Below are positions 1 through 8,642 of a stretch of 64,000 nt of DNA, piece by piece. Source of the DNA: Paraburkholderia diazotrophica. GTDB taxonomy: Bacteria > Pseudomonadota > Gammaproteobacteria > Burkholderiales > Burkholderiaceae. Each line of letters opens with the position of its first letter. Within the stretch, counting starts at the first letter, position 1. Below the pieces are notes generated by a model that saw only the letters and a list, made by a program, of their open reading frames with translations, searched no databases and was not told the DNA's origin. The position numbers and the translations under genes are program-made. The DNA lies in contig NZ_FNYE01000004.1 in assembly GCF_900108945.1 (NCBI RefSeq), positions 1-64,000 of the forward strand, written 5' to 3'.

Positions 1-8
1 TGACAGAT

Positions 9-40
9 GGTCCGACCGGGTTTCTCAACCCCATCGGACC
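9..40 (-). other. hairpin in rRNA operon leader
   Basis: A 7-bp stem (9-15 with 34-40, GGTCCGA/TCGGACC) encloses a second 5-bp stem (18-22 with 27-31). It lies in the leader transcribed leftward toward a 16S gene that should begin just beyond the window edge. Its role as a processing or folding element is inferred. Confidence 0.5.
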
Positions 41-142
41 TTCCTCAATTTCTTTCTGTGTGAGACTCGATTACTTTCGCTACCGGTGATTCCGCAGAAC
101 CACCGCGCGCCGCCATCGAGCACCCACATCTGTCGGCTGTTA

Positions 143-156
143 GTTTTTAAAGAACA
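143..156 (-). promoter_or_regulatory. boxA antitermination site of rRNA operon leader
   Basis: Read on the minus strand this is TGTTCTTTAAAAAC, followed by an AACAGCCGACAG-type sequence. This matches the conserved leader just upstream of 16S rRNA in betaproteobacteria, where boxA (consensus TGCTCTTTAACA) binds NusB/NusE for antitermination. It implies that a 16S gene lies left of position 1 on the minus strand; the gene itself is not in the window. Confidence 0.8.
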
Positions 157-212
157 TCCGCACGAGGCGCCTTGCCTTCGTTGCGTTGCTGCATCAGCAG
201 CAGAGAAACGAG

Positions 213-241
213 ATTATGCAGAACCTTCCGGTGTTCGTCAA
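213..241 (-). promoter_or_regulatory. rRNA operon promoter (sigma-70)
   Basis: On the minus strand TTGACG (241-236) and CATAAT (218-213) are separated by 17 bases, a near-consensus sigma-70 promoter. A T/A-rich stretch lies just upstream at about 241-256, as expected of an UP element. Initiation would be near 206, about 50 bases before boxA. Bases 242-413, between this promoter and the next gene, hold nothing I recognise. Confidence 0.75.
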
Positions 242-413
242 CAGGTTTTTTGCATCATCGCTTCAAACCCTGCCGGCTACACCACCGCGCCGTTTCTGCC
301 GCGGCCCCCCCCGCTGTGTCGCGCCACAAACCGCGCACCCGAACGAAGGACGCGAATCTTAGGTCATCCACGGACCAATGACAAGGGTGTGACGGAAGTT
401 TTTTATCGGCGGC

Positions 414-1547
414 TTATTTGCTCGACGTGCCTGGCGCCTTCTCCACTTGCGCGACCGTATCGGCAGGTTGGCTGCCCGTACTCGCCGCCAGCTCGCGGGC
501 ATCCGGTGAACCAATTGTCCAGTCGTGCAGCACCGTATAAGCCACGGCAAGAAGCGTCGGCCCGATAAACACGCCCAGGAAACCAAACGCGAACGCGCCG
601 CCCAGAATGCCGAGCATCACGAGGATCAGCGGCATGTCGCTGCTCTTGCCGATCAGAATCGGCTTGATGACGTTATCGGACATGCCGACGACCAGCACGC
701 CCCAAACCACGAGAAAGATTGCCCAGCCCGTTTCGCCGCCGTGATAAAGCCAGATTGCAGCGGGCAGCCATACCACGACGGGGCCGCCGGGAATCACCGA
801 CAGGAAGAAAGTCGCGAGCCCCAACAGCGCCGGCGCCGGCACGCCCGCGATCCAGCAGCCGAAACCGGCCAGTACGCCCTGCACCAGCGCCGTCCCGAGG
901 ATGCCGTACACCACGCCCTTCACCGTGCTGCCCGCCAAAGTCAGCAGATAGTCGGCGCGCTCGCCCGCGATACGCCGCATGCCCAAGTTGAGCCACGCGG
1001 CAGCGCCCTCGCCGCCCGTATAGAAGAAGAAAGTGAGGATGATGCTGAGCGCCAGCATTCCGAGACCGTGCGTGACGGCGAGCGCCGCAGCGAGTATCCA
1101 CTTGCCGGCCGGCGCGGCCAGCACGCGCAACTGCGCGACCATTTCCGAGTTGCTGCTCGTCACGCGCTCCCAGAAGGACTCGATGGTCGAGCCGACAAGC
1201 GGAATGCGCGCAACCCAGTCCGGCAGATCCGGCAAGCCCGAATCCATCAGACGCTCGACGAACGCGGTGATGTCCTTCGCATGCGCACCCAGCGCAAAAC
1301 CCGCATAGACGAACGGCCCCAGCACGACGACCAGAATGATGAGCACGATCAGCGTCGCGGCCCATTTACGCCGCCCTCCAAGCGTCGCGGACAATTTGCG
1401 ATAGAGTCCCCACGAGCTGTAGCTGAGAATCGCGCCCCACAGCAGCGCCGTCGTGAACGGCGCCAGCACCAGTAGCGAGCCGCCGACCAGCAGCAGCAGC
1501 GCGAACACGGCTGCGAGCCGCTCGATCAGTTGGTCCGATTTCACCAT
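414..1547 (-). CDS. ydiK: AI-2E family transporter (YdiK/PerM-like)
   Basis: This 377-residue integral membrane protein belongs to the UPF0118/PerM family, whose members have been linked to export of small molecules or ions; the substrate of YdiK is not established. Hydrophobic segments fall at about residues 10-40, 62-85, 150-178 and in a dense C-terminal block at 215-350. The block includes the family-typical SDNVIKPILIGKSSDMP run and a following glycine-rich GILGGAFAFGFLGVFIGP stretch. A longer frame reaches 1724, but the ATG at 1547 has GGGAGAGG just upstream and gives the usual family N-terminus. It is a single gene facing the rRNA promoter, with no obvious partner. Confidence 0.85.
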   Translation of the reverse strand: MVKSDQLIERLAAVFALLLLVGGSLLVLAPFTTALLWGAILSYSSWGLYRKLSATLGGRRKWAATLIVLIILVVVLGPFVYAGFALGAHAKDITAFVERLMDSGLPDLPDWVARIPLVGSTIESFWERVTSSNSEMVAQLRVLAAPAGKWILAAALAVTHGLGMLALSIILTFFFYTGGEGAAAWLNLGMRRIAGERADYLLTLAGSTVKGVVYGILGTALVQGVLAGFGCWIAGVPAPALLGLATFFLSVIPGGPVVVWLPAAIWLYHGGETGWAIFLVVWGVLVVGMSDNVIKPILIGKSSDMPLILVMLGILGGAFAFGFLGVFIGPTLLAVAYTVLHDWTIGSPDARELAASTGSQPADTVAQVEKAPGTSSK

Positions 1548-1807
1548 GCGCCTCTCCCGATGCCATTCCCGCCAGACCGCGGCGACCAACACGCAGACGG
1601 CCAAACGTCTGCAAAAAAAGTATAGGAAAGTGCGAAAGAAAGCACTGATCGACGGCAACGACGCTGACAGAACGCGCCGCCACCCGCCCTTTCGCGGCTG
1701 CGGGACGCCCGCTCGACGGGCCAACGACTGCCAGCAATGCGTGTCGATAATATGTCGACGCAGAAAGGACTAGAATATATGGTTCTCTGCACACAACCTC
1801 CGGATTT

Positions 1808-3022
1808 ATGCGCTCGCGAATCGCCAAACGTCTCCCTCCCGACGCCGACAAGCTGGTCGGTCTTTCGCTCGCGCTTTTCGCGTCGGGCAGCCGCACCGAG
1901 GATCGCTTCTGGGAAGCCAAGCTGGACGCGCTGCTCGCAAAAATAGTCCGCAACGGCAACCAGACGACTCTCGACGCCGCGCTCGACCATCTTCAGCAGA
2001 ATCATCCGGACGCCTATGGCGCCCTCGCTGACATGGCCGAAACACATAGCGAATCGCTGACCGTCGAGCACGACGGCGTCCAGTACGAAGCGTTGCTGAT
2101 CGCCGCGCCCGTGCTGGCGTGGACGCGCTACGTGATCCCGTCGGGCTCGCTCAAAGGCGATGCGGCCGACGCGCTGCGCGCGCATCTGCAGGCGCATGTG
2201 CTGGCCGACGGCACCCGCGTCGCGATGGCGCCCTTCATGTATAGCATCGACCAATTGCCACGTCATCACGTCGAAACATGGCGTCTCGCGCAGCAACTCG
2301 CGCAGGCGGCTGTCGGCGGCGGCAACGCGAAGATCAACTTCGGCGAGTTGCCGGAAACGTCGCCCATTCTTGCCGATCCGCGCTTCCTGCTGGCCGTGGT
2401 CGCAGCGCCCGTCGGCGCGCCTGTGTTCCGCTGGCAGGAAGAAGAGCACGGCACGCGCATCGAGCGCGGCCAGTGTCTCGAGCAATGGGCGACGCAAGGC
2501 GGCGCCAACCTGGCCGTCGTGCTGCCGGGCTGCGAGTTCGAATGCCTGTTGCCCGATGCGTACTACTCGGCCTGCCGCGACGCGGACGAGCGCGTGCGCC
2601 CGCACACGGTACGCACGGCAGTCCGCTATCTGTTCGACACGATCGGCGCGACGCCCGATGAATTGCGCGCCGTCGTCGCTGGCTTCGGCGAGCGGCGCAT
2701 CGACGAATACCGCATCGGCTTCACGCGCCGTGGCAGCAACGATGTTATCTACGGCGTCGTGTGGCCGCTGTACGGCCGCGAGAACGGCGACCCCGGCATC
2801 GACGAAGAACCGCAAGAAGCGATGGCAAGCGACGGCCCGCTCGAAGACATCGTCGCGCTGCTGAAAGAAACGGGCATCACCGATATTCGCCGTCACGCGG
2901 GCCGCTTCGAGCCGGAATATTGTGACGACTGCGGCGTGCCGCTTTATGCGGATCCGCTCGGCGAGATCGTTCATGCTGAAATGCCCGAAGATGCCGAGCC
3001 CGCGCAACCGCATTTCCACTGA
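1808..3022 (+). CDS. DUF2863 family protein
   Basis: A 404-residue soluble protein that I recognise as DUF2863, a family of unknown function largely confined to Burkholderiales. No signal peptide or membrane segment is visible. The C-terminus carries a CDDCG motif (about residues 376-380) near the end, which could hold a metal or be redox-active, and the tail is acidic. The gene stands alone, divergent from ydiK and followed by a clear intrinsic terminator. A TAGAAT element at 1771-1776 could be its -10 box, although no good -35 is seen. No function can be proposed from sequence. Confidence 0.8.
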   Translation: MRSRIAKRLPPDADKLVGLSLALFASGSRTEDRFWEAKLDALLAKIVRNGNQTTLDAALDHLQQNHPDAYGALADMAETHSESLTVEHDGVQYEALLIAAPVLAWTRYVIPSGSLKGDAADALRAHLQAHVLADGTRVAMAPFMYSIDQLPRHHVETWRLAQQLAQAAVGGGNAKINFGELPETSPILADPRFLLAVVAAPVGAPVFRWQEEEHGTRIERGQCLEQWATQGGANLAVVLPGCEFECLLPDAYYSACRDADERVRPHTVRTAVRYLFDTIGATPDELRAVVAGFGERRIDEYRIGFTRRGSNDVIYGVVWPLYGRENGDPGIDEEPQEAMASDGPLEDIVALLKETGITDIRRHAGRFEPEYCDDCGVPLYADPLGEIVHAEMPEDAEPAQPHFH

Positions 3023-3051
3023 TCACTTCAGAATTTTCTCTGCGTCGAATC

Positions 3052-3078
3052 AAGCCCCGCTGAATGCGGGGCTTTTTT
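3052..3078 (+). terminator. intrinsic terminator after DUF2863 gene
   Basis: A 9-bp perfect stem (AAGCCCCGC 3052-3060 with GCGGGGCTT 3066-3074), a 5-base loop and a T-run 30 bases after the stop codon make a canonical Rho-independent terminator. Confidence 0.9.
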
Positions 3079-3220
3079 CATGGCACTCGTCCTATGCCAC
3101 CTGGACAGGCCGTCACGAGACAGGGAATTTGTCATCATCGTTGCGATGGTGCGTCGCTGCACGACGACAATCTCGTCGCGTGCAGCGCGCCGCCACGACC
3201 GATCGATCAGGAGGCAGTGC

Positions 3221-4105
3221 ATGCGATTTTCAGTTCTCAACTCGGACGCCGAACGCAGGGAAGGACTCAAGGCGCTTCTGCGGCAAATCGACCGACAGGC
3301 ACGCTTCGGCGAAGCGCAGGACTGGCCACAGGCGGAGCGCACGTTGCGGCGCCTTGAGCCGGACCTGCTGCTGATCGACTGGGAAGACTGGATGTCGCCC
3401 GCCGACGCACGCGCGCTGCTCGCCAACCATCCGGGTCTGCCCGTCGCCGTGCTGGTCGATGATATATCGCCAGCTCACGTGCGCGCGCTCGTCGAAAAAG
3501 GCGTGCTCGGCGTCATTCCGCGTACGACCGATCCGCGCGTGATCGTGCGCGCACTCGAAATGGTTCTGCTCGGCTGTCATTACATCCCGGCCGGCGCGTT
3601 GTCGCTCGACGCGCCGACGCACGGCGGCAAGCTCGCACGTCCTCGGACGGAAGCGCGTTCGCTCGACCTGATCCCGACGCCGCCGAAGCGGCCGCGCTTC
3701 GCGGGCGGCCTTTCGCCGCGACAGGAACAGATCATGCGCTGCGTCCATATGGGCAGCACGAATAAAATGATCGCACGCGCACTAGGCATCAGTGAGGGCA
3801 CCGTGAAAATCCATCTGGCGACGATCTTTCAGCAACTCGGCGCGCCGAACCGCGCAGCCGCCGTGGCCATCTACAACGGCTGGCTCACCGCGCAGCTCGA
3901 GGTGCTGCGCAGCGGACACAATCGCATCCCGCGGCCCGCGCGCGTGACGTCGAATGTTGCGCCGCTTCGTCAGCGCAAGCCGCGCACGTTCCGTTATCCG
4001 TTGCCTGCCAACGACAACGCGAATGCGCTGCCGATGGCGGCCGAAGCGACCACGCCTTACGGCGCGCGCCGCAAGAGCCGCGCACCCGACGACGGCGCGA
4101 TGTAA
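3221..4105 (+). CDS. LuxR-type response regulator with atypical receiver
   Basis: A 294-residue two-domain regulator. Residues 1-125 have the receiver fold pattern with the phospho-acceptor Asp53 (LLLIDWEDW). The second acidic residue near the N-terminus is reduced to a single Asp9, the switch Thr/Ser is Val79 and the conserved Lys is Arg101, so phosphorylation control is doubtful. Residues 164-220 form a LuxR/FixJ helix-turn-helix (LSPRQEQIMRCV, NKMIARALGISEGTVKIHL). The C-terminus is basic and unstructured. The ATG at 3221 is preceded by AGGAGG; a longer frame upstream has no such site. No sensor kinase is adjacent. Confidence 0.85.
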   Translation: MRFSVLNSDAERREGLKALLRQIDRQARFGEAQDWPQAERTLRRLEPDLLLIDWEDWMSPADARALLANHPGLPVAVLVDDISPAHVRALVEKGVLGVIPRTTDPRVIVRALEMVLLGCHYIPAGALSLDAPTHGGKLARPRTEARSLDLIPTPPKRPRFAGGLSPRQEQIMRCVHMGSTNKMIARALGISEGTVKIHLATIFQQLGAPNRAAAVAIYNGWLTAQLEVLRSGHNRIPRPARVTSNVAPLRQRKPRTFRYPLPANDNANALPMAAEATTPYGARRKSRAPDDGAM

Positions 4106-4197
4106 AGGTTCAAAGGAAGCAACCGTGAATCGACATAAAACGTTGCTGGCACGGAATCCGCTCACACCTTTGGGCCTTCAACGAGTAATATGAAGAC

Positions 4198-4872
4198 ATG
4201 GGTTTCCTCTATACGCCGCTTCCGTTCTGGGTCGCTGTCGGTGGCTGGATCGCCGCTGTGGCCCTGCTCGCGCTCGCGTTCTGGAAGAACCCGTTCAAGC
4301 GATTGCAGGAACCCGTGCTTCAGCATGTGTGGCTCGCGATCATCGTCGCCGTTTCGGTGCTGTGGGCGACGAACGCATGGCTCGAAGACGGCACTGTGAT
4401 TCACCTGCTCGGCGCAACGCTCGTCGTCACGCTGTTCGACTGGGGTCTTGCGCTCATCGCGATGGCCGTCGTCACCGGCCTCGCCGCCGTCGTCTTCGAT
4501 GCACCGTGGCAAGGCATCGCGCTTACGTTCCTCGTATTCGGCGCAGTGCCCGTTGGTGTATCGACGCTTCTGCAGCGCGCGAGTATCGCATGGCTGCCGC
4601 GCAATCTGTTCATGTTCATCTTCGGGCAGGGCTTCGTGTCACCTGCGATTGCCGTTTCGGTCGCGTCAGCGGTTGCGCTGGGAACGCACATCGCGCTTGC
4701 CGACGGTTCGATGTCCGTTATCCCGGCCGGCTATGCATTCAGTGTGTTCCTGCTTGCCTCGGGCGAATCGTGGTTCACGGGCATGTCGACTGCATTGATC
4801 GCCGTCTATCGTCCCGCGTGGGTCACGACTTATGATGTGCGGCGCTATCGTCTCGGCGGCCCACGCACCTGA
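4198..4872 (+). CDS. energy-coupling factor-type ABC transporter permease (CbiM-like)
   Basis: A 224-residue, six-segment membrane protein, hydrophobic almost throughout. It resembles the CbiM/ECF substrate-capture permeases annotated as energy-coupling factor ABC transporter permease in Burkholderia. The C-terminal LASGESWFTGMSTALIAVYRP region is family-like. The N-terminal metal-binding MHIxxG signature of true CbiM is absent: the protein starts MGFLYTPLPFW, so cobalt/nickel specificity is not supported. No ATPase or CbiQ-like partner is adjacent. The start has only a weak upstream purine stretch. Confidence 0.65.
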   Translation: MGFLYTPLPFWVAVGGWIAAVALLALAFWKNPFKRLQEPVLQHVWLAIIVAVSVLWATNAWLEDGTVIHLLGATLVVTLFDWGLALIAMAVVTGLAAVVFDAPWQGIALTFLVFGAVPVGVSTLLQRASIAWLPRNLFMFIFGQGFVSPAIAVSVASAVALGTHIALADGSMSVIPAGYAFSVFLLASGESWFTGMSTALIAVYRPAWVTTYDVRRYRLGGPRT

Positions 4873-5095
4873 GCGCTTCGTGAGCTAACCTTAACCGTCG
4901 ATGTCTGTCTGAAACGCTCGCGCTTACGCGTCTGCGAGCTGACACGCAAGCAGCACAGGCGCACCCATCTCCGCTTGAGTTGCGTCACGACGAAGCCGCA
5001 AAATATTTCTGCCGGGATTGAACTCAACCCCTTCGATGGGCATCTTATTTGCCTGAAGTCTCCAAAGCATTTCACAGCATTTTTTACCCAGATAG

Positions 5096-5785
5096 ATGGA
5101 ACGCACCAACGCACCGCGCCGATTGCTGCGGTTGGTCGGCCGGTTAGCGGTGTGGGCTGCGAGCGCGTCGCTCGTGTGCGCTATGCCCGCCTTCGCCGAT
5201 CAACTCGGGCAGCACAACGACCTCGTCAACAAATTCATCAACGAAATGCACGCCGATCCGCTCGTCGCGGATTGCGCCGCGCATGGCGATTTCGTCGCGA
5301 GCACATCGACGGCTTTCGATCACGTGGAGTTTCCGCCCAGCTCGTTCGATAGCGCGCATGCAGCCGTCACCCCCTGGAACGATTCGTTCGACGAAGGCAA
5401 GCAGAAGGTCAAGGTCGACAACATCGTGACCGTCGAAGGTCTCGGCATTCCGCAAGGCGGCGGGGATCCGTCACAACTCAAGTTCCGCTGTGGCTATGTC
5501 GGCCCGCAGATGCTCGCATTCAGCTGGAACGATCCCGTGCCGCCGTTGCGCGCGCGTAGCGCAGCATCCTCAGGCTCGCACGGCGCGACAGGCAAGCACG
5601 CGGGCGGCAAGGGCTCGAAGAAGAAGTCTGGCGGAAAATCGACGAAGGGCGGCGCAGCCGGCAAACCGGCTACCAAACAGAGCAGCAAATCGTCGGGCAA
5701 GCCGGTGACGGCCAAGAGCAGCGCGACGAAGAGCAATGCCTCGAAGGCGAGCACGAAGAAGTCGGCGGCGAAGAAAAAGCAATGA
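5096..5785 (+). CDS. secreted protein with lysine/serine-rich C-terminal tail
   Basis: A 229-residue protein with three parts. Residues 1-35 are a signal peptide (twin-Arg-rich start, hydrophobic core, AFA-DQ cleavage). Residues 36-150 are a compact domain with two cysteines (CAAHGDF and KFRCGY). Residues 151-229 are a low-complexity tail of Lys, Ser, Gly, Ala and Thr, resembling histone H1-like tails. The central domain may be what is annotated as a BspC domain in Burkholderia, but I am not certain of that. The tail could bind nucleic acid, LPS or other anionic polymers; this is inference. The start lacks a strong ribosome-binding site. The gene stands alone before a bidirectional terminator. 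Confidence 0.7.
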   Translation: MERTNAPRRLLRLVGRLAVWAASASLVCAMPAFADQLGQHNDLVNKFINEMHADPLVADCAAHGDFVASTSTAFDHVEFPPSSFDSAHAAVTPWNDSFDEGKQKVKVDNIVTVEGLGIPQGGGDPSQLKFRCGYVGPQMLAFSWNDPVPPLRARSAASSGSHGATGKHAGGKGSKKKSGGKSTKGGAAGKPATKQSSKSSGKPVTAKSSATKSNASKASTKKSAAKKKQ

Positions 5786-5829
5786 CGCTTGCGTAACGGC
5801 AGCGTCGAACGTCCGATCAAACGACAAGC

Positions 5830-5868
5830 AAAAAGCGAGGCCACACATCATGTGTGGCCTCGCTTTTT
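5830..5868. terminator. bidirectional intrinsic terminator
   Basis: A near-perfect inverted repeat (AAAAAGCGAGGCCACACA, 3-base loop TCA, complement) with A-run on one side and T-run on the other. It lies between two convergent genes ending at 5785 (+) and 5921 (-) and can stop transcription from both. Confidence 0.92.
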
Positions 5869-5920
5869 TTGCATACCTTTAGTACGCGCCAATTCGATGC
5901 ACGTAAGCGGCCAGGCGCCG

Positions 5921-7087
5921 TCAGACAAACGCCTCCATATGCCAGAGAATCGCCTGCAGCATCGCCGCGCCGAGCGATGCGCTGCGCTCTCCGTTCCAGC
6001 CCACGCGCTCGTCCGGCAGATTCGCGTTGTCCTTGAACGGCATCTCCAGCGTCAGCGACAGGCAGCCGAACTCGTTGCTGATGTACTTCGACGCGAGCTT
6101 GAGCGCATCCTGCCGATACTTGCTCGCTTCGTAACCATACTTGTCCTGGAAGTCGGGACTCGCGTGCTTGAAGCCTTCGACAAACGCCGTCTGTTCCTGC
6201 CGTTGCCGCTCGGTAAAGCCCCGCAGCATCTCGGAGCCCGCGACGAACACATATGGCAGCGCTTCGTCGCCGTGAATGTCGAAGAACAGATCGCAGCCGG
6301 TCGCATGAATCGCGTCGCGCACGAGCAGCACTTCGGGACTGCGCGCGGCATCCGGCTCCATCCATTCGCGATTCAGGTTCGCGCCCGCCGCATTCGTGCG
6401 CAGATTGCCATGCACGCTGCCATCGGGATTCATGTTCGGCACGATAAAGAAGTCGGCGTAATCGTAGAGCTTGCGCGCGACGGGGTCGCCTGACCAGTCG
6501 CCCCACCCCGCGAGCCGCTTCACCAGTCCTTCGACGAACCATTCGGCCATCGTCTCGCCCGGATGCTGGCGAGCGATGATCCAGATTTTCTTCTTGGGCT
6601 TCAGCGTTCCGTCGTCGAGCAGCGTCGGCGTGCCGAGCGTCAGCAGCGACATCGGCCGGCCTTCGACGGTCTTGCCGAGTTCCGTCAGCGCGGCATGCGG
6701 CATCTGCTGGACGGCGCCGAGAAATTCCGAGTGGCGCTCTTCGCTATACGGCTCGAAGTACGCGTAGTAGATGCTGTCGAAATCGGGCGTGTGATCGATG
6801 GTGAGCACGCGGCCGTCATACTCGGTCGGCACGCGGAACCAGTTCACGCGATCGTAGCTCGCGCACGCCTTATAGTTGCGCCAGCCTTCGGCGAACGCGC
6901 AGTCGGCGGCGTTCTCGAACGTCATCACGCAGCGCTCGCCGCGCGCGCCCGTCAGGCGGAAATAGAACCACTGCGCGAAGTCGGCGTGGCTGTCGGGTCG
7001 CACGCGCAAACGGATGTTATCGGCCTGCTCGCACGACAGGACTTCGATCGCGCCGGCGTCGAAGTTGCTCGTAATGGATAACGTCAT
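5921..7087 (-). CDS. M14-type zinc carboxypeptidase, cytosolic carboxypeptidase (CCP) type
   Basis: A 388-residue metallopeptidase of the M14D cytosolic carboxypeptidase group, with the characteristic N-terminal beta-sandwich (residues 1-140) before the peptidase domain. Zinc ligands are visible as RQHPGETMAEW (His and Glu) and FDIHGDE (second His). NPDG and NLNREW supply substrate-binding residues, and LTLEMPF carries the catalytic Glu. There is no signal peptide. The ATG at 7087 has AGGAAAGAG upstream; a longer frame overlapping yaaA was discarded. It lies 29 bases after yaaA in the same direction, so the two are probably co-transcribed. Eukaryotic relatives remove glutamate from tubulin; the bacterial substrate is unknown. 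Confidence 0.9.
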   Translation of the reverse strand: MTLSITSNFDAGAIEVLSCEQADNIRLRVRPDSHADFAQWFYFRLTGARGERCVMTFENAADCAFAEGWRNYKACASYDRVNWFRVPTEYDGRVLTIDHTPDFDSIYYAYFEPYSEERHSEFLGAVQQMPHAALTELGKTVEGRPMSLLTLGTPTLLDDGTLKPKKKIWIIARQHPGETMAEWFVEGLVKRLAGWGDWSGDPVARKLYDYADFFIVPNMNPDGSVHGNLRTNAAGANLNREWMEPDAARSPEVLLVRDAIHATGCDLFFDIHGDEALPYVFVAGSEMLRGFTERQRQEQTAFVEGFKHASPDFQDKYGYEASKYRQDALKLASKYISNEFGCLSLTLEMPFKDNANLPDERVGWNGERSASLGAAMLQAILWHMEAFV

Positions 7088-7116
7088 GATCTCTTTCCTG
7101 CTCGTTTGGCGCGGCG

Positions 7117-7899
7117 TCAATCCGCGATGCGCCGGCGAAATACGTAAGTGGAATCGTTCGATGCGTCGGCGTCGAACGCATAGCCTTCGGCATCGAAGGC
7201 CTTGAGCTGCTCCGGCGCATCGAGGCGATGCTCCACCGCGAAGCGCGCCATCAGACCGCGCGCGCGTTTCGCGTGAAAGCTGATGATCTTGTAGCGGCCG
7301 CCCTTCCAGTCCTCGAACACGGGCGTAACGACGGGCGCGGCGAGCAGCTTCGGCTTGACGGACTTGAAGTATTCCGTCGACGCGCAATTGATCAGCACGC
7401 GCGAATCACCGGCTTTTTTCTCCAGCTGCCGGTTGAGCGCCTGCGTGATGCGCTCGCCCCAGAACGCGTACAGATCCTTGCCGCGTTTGTTCGCAAAACG
7501 AGTGCCCATTTCGAGCCGATACGGCTGCAACAGATCGAGCGGACGCAAGAGACCATACAGCCCGGACAACACTCGCACATGCTGCTGCGCGTAGTCGAGA
7601 TCGGATGCCGAGAGCGACTTCGCGTCGAAGCCTTCATACACGTCGCCGTTGAATGCGAGCACGGCCTGCTTCGAATTGGACACGTCGAATTTCGGCGACC
7701 AGTCGGCGTATCGCTGAAAGTTCAGATGCGCGAGCTGATCGGAAATGTCCATCAGCGATGCAATGTCTTGCGGCGACAGACGGCGCAGATCGCCGATCAG
7801 TTGGGCGGCGTCATCGACAAAATCGGGGATCGTGTGCTTCTTGACGTGCGGCGGGGTGTCGTAGTCGAGCGATTTGGCCGGCGACAGAACGATTATCAT
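7117..7899 (-). CDS. yaaA: peroxide stress protein YaaA
   Basis: A 260-residue protein of the DUF328/UPF0246 family. In E. coli, YaaA is induced by OxyR and lowers intracellular free iron during peroxide stress; it binds DNA with a helix-hairpin-helix-like fold. The N-terminal [17 protein letters not shown] and the central [20 protein letters not shown] are family signatures. Length is typical. It is the first gene of a likely two-gene unit with the M14 peptidase. No clear OxyR site was identified in the 57 bases to the divergent PIN gene. Confidence 0.93.
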   Translation of the reverse strand: MIIVLSPAKSLDYDTPPHVKKHTIPDFVDDAAQLIGDLRRLSPQDIASLMDISDQLAHLNFQRYADWSPKFDVSNSKQAVLAFNGDVYEGFDAKSLSASDLDYAQQHVRVLSGLYGLLRPLDLLQPYRLEMGTRFANKRGKDLYAFWGERITQALNRQLEKKAGDSRVLINCASTEYFKSVKPKLLAAPVVTPVFEDWKGGRYKIISFHAKRARGLMARFAVEHRLDAPEQLKAFDAEGYAFDADASNDSTYVFRRRIAD

Positions 7900-7956
7900 A
7901 GAGGCTTTCAGGCACGCCGTGCCTGGCGGTCAAAGACGAAAGCCAGATTGTAACGA

Positions 7957-8472
7957 ATGCCCGAAACCCCTGCCTTGCCTCAAAAGAACGCCTCCGCAGC
8001 CACGCCCGCTATCGTGCTCGATTCGAACGTGTGGATCGATATTCTCGTGTTCGACGATCCGCACACGCGCCCCATTCTCGCCGCGCTCGAACGCGGCGCG
8101 TTGCGCGCGCTGATCGACGCGCGGTGTCTCGCGGAACTGACGCACGTGCTCGACTATCCGCAGTTCGAAAAGCGCGCCGTCGACAAAGCCGCCGCGCTCG
8201 CAAGGCTTGCGCGGCTGTCGACGCTCGTCGAGCCGCCCGCTCCCGCCGATCACACTGACGACACGCGCCCGCTGCCCAAATGCAAGGACCGCGACGATCA
8301 GAAATTCCTTGAGCTTGCGCATGCAATGCAGGCCGACTGGCTGATTTCGAAGGATCGCGCGGTGCTGAAGCTCGCGAAGCGGATCGGGCGCGATTTCGGT
8401 TTCCGGATCGCGCAGCCCGCGCCGTTCGTCGCCGAGTGCGCGCTCGCCAGCGACGAGCCCGTCGCGGCCTGA
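7957..8472 (+). CDS. PIN-domain nuclease, putative toxin of COG1569 type
   Basis: A 171-residue PIN-domain protein of the family annotated as putative toxin-antitoxin system toxin component. The acidic active-site set is complete: Asp22 (VLDSNVW), Glu60 (LAELTHVL), Asp111/Asp113 (CKDRDDQKFLELA) and Asp133 (LISKDRAV). That is consistent with a Mg2+-dependent ribonuclease. About 16 residues of unstructured N-terminus precede the fold. No antitoxin-sized gene is adjacent: the left neighbour is yaaA and the right is an aminotransferase. It is therefore either an orphan or a housekeeping RNase of the lineage. Confidence 0.83.
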   Translation: MPETPALPQKNASAATPAIVLDSNVWIDILVFDDPHTRPILAALERGALRALIDARCLAELTHVLDYPQFEKRAVDKAAALARLARLSTLVEPPAPADHTDDTRPLPKCKDRDDQKFLELAHAMQADWLISKDRAVLKLAKRIGRDFGFRIAQPAPFVAECALASDEPVAA

Positions 8473-8642
8473 AGCCATCATGAAGAGATCCTGAAGCCGT
8501 CTCGCAGCCGAAGACCCATGCGCTTCGAGCCCGGCTCGCAGATGCGCCGCGCAGATTTTCCCTACAATCGAGCATCACACCCGCCCCCAACGGCATCGAT
8601 GACCGCGGCCTCGGCAACCGGGCGCCGCATTCGGACCGCGAG

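Noticed and set aside
86..568. Open frame across the rRNA leader
   Set aside because: It covers the boxA and promoter of an rRNA operon and the end of ydiK; the translation has no family features.
414..1724. Longer N-termini for several genes (ydiK, lipoprotein, psd, nuoF, quinone oxidoreductase)
   Set aside because: The extensions lie outside the conserved family part and the chosen internal starts have ribosome-binding sites or the expected N-termini.
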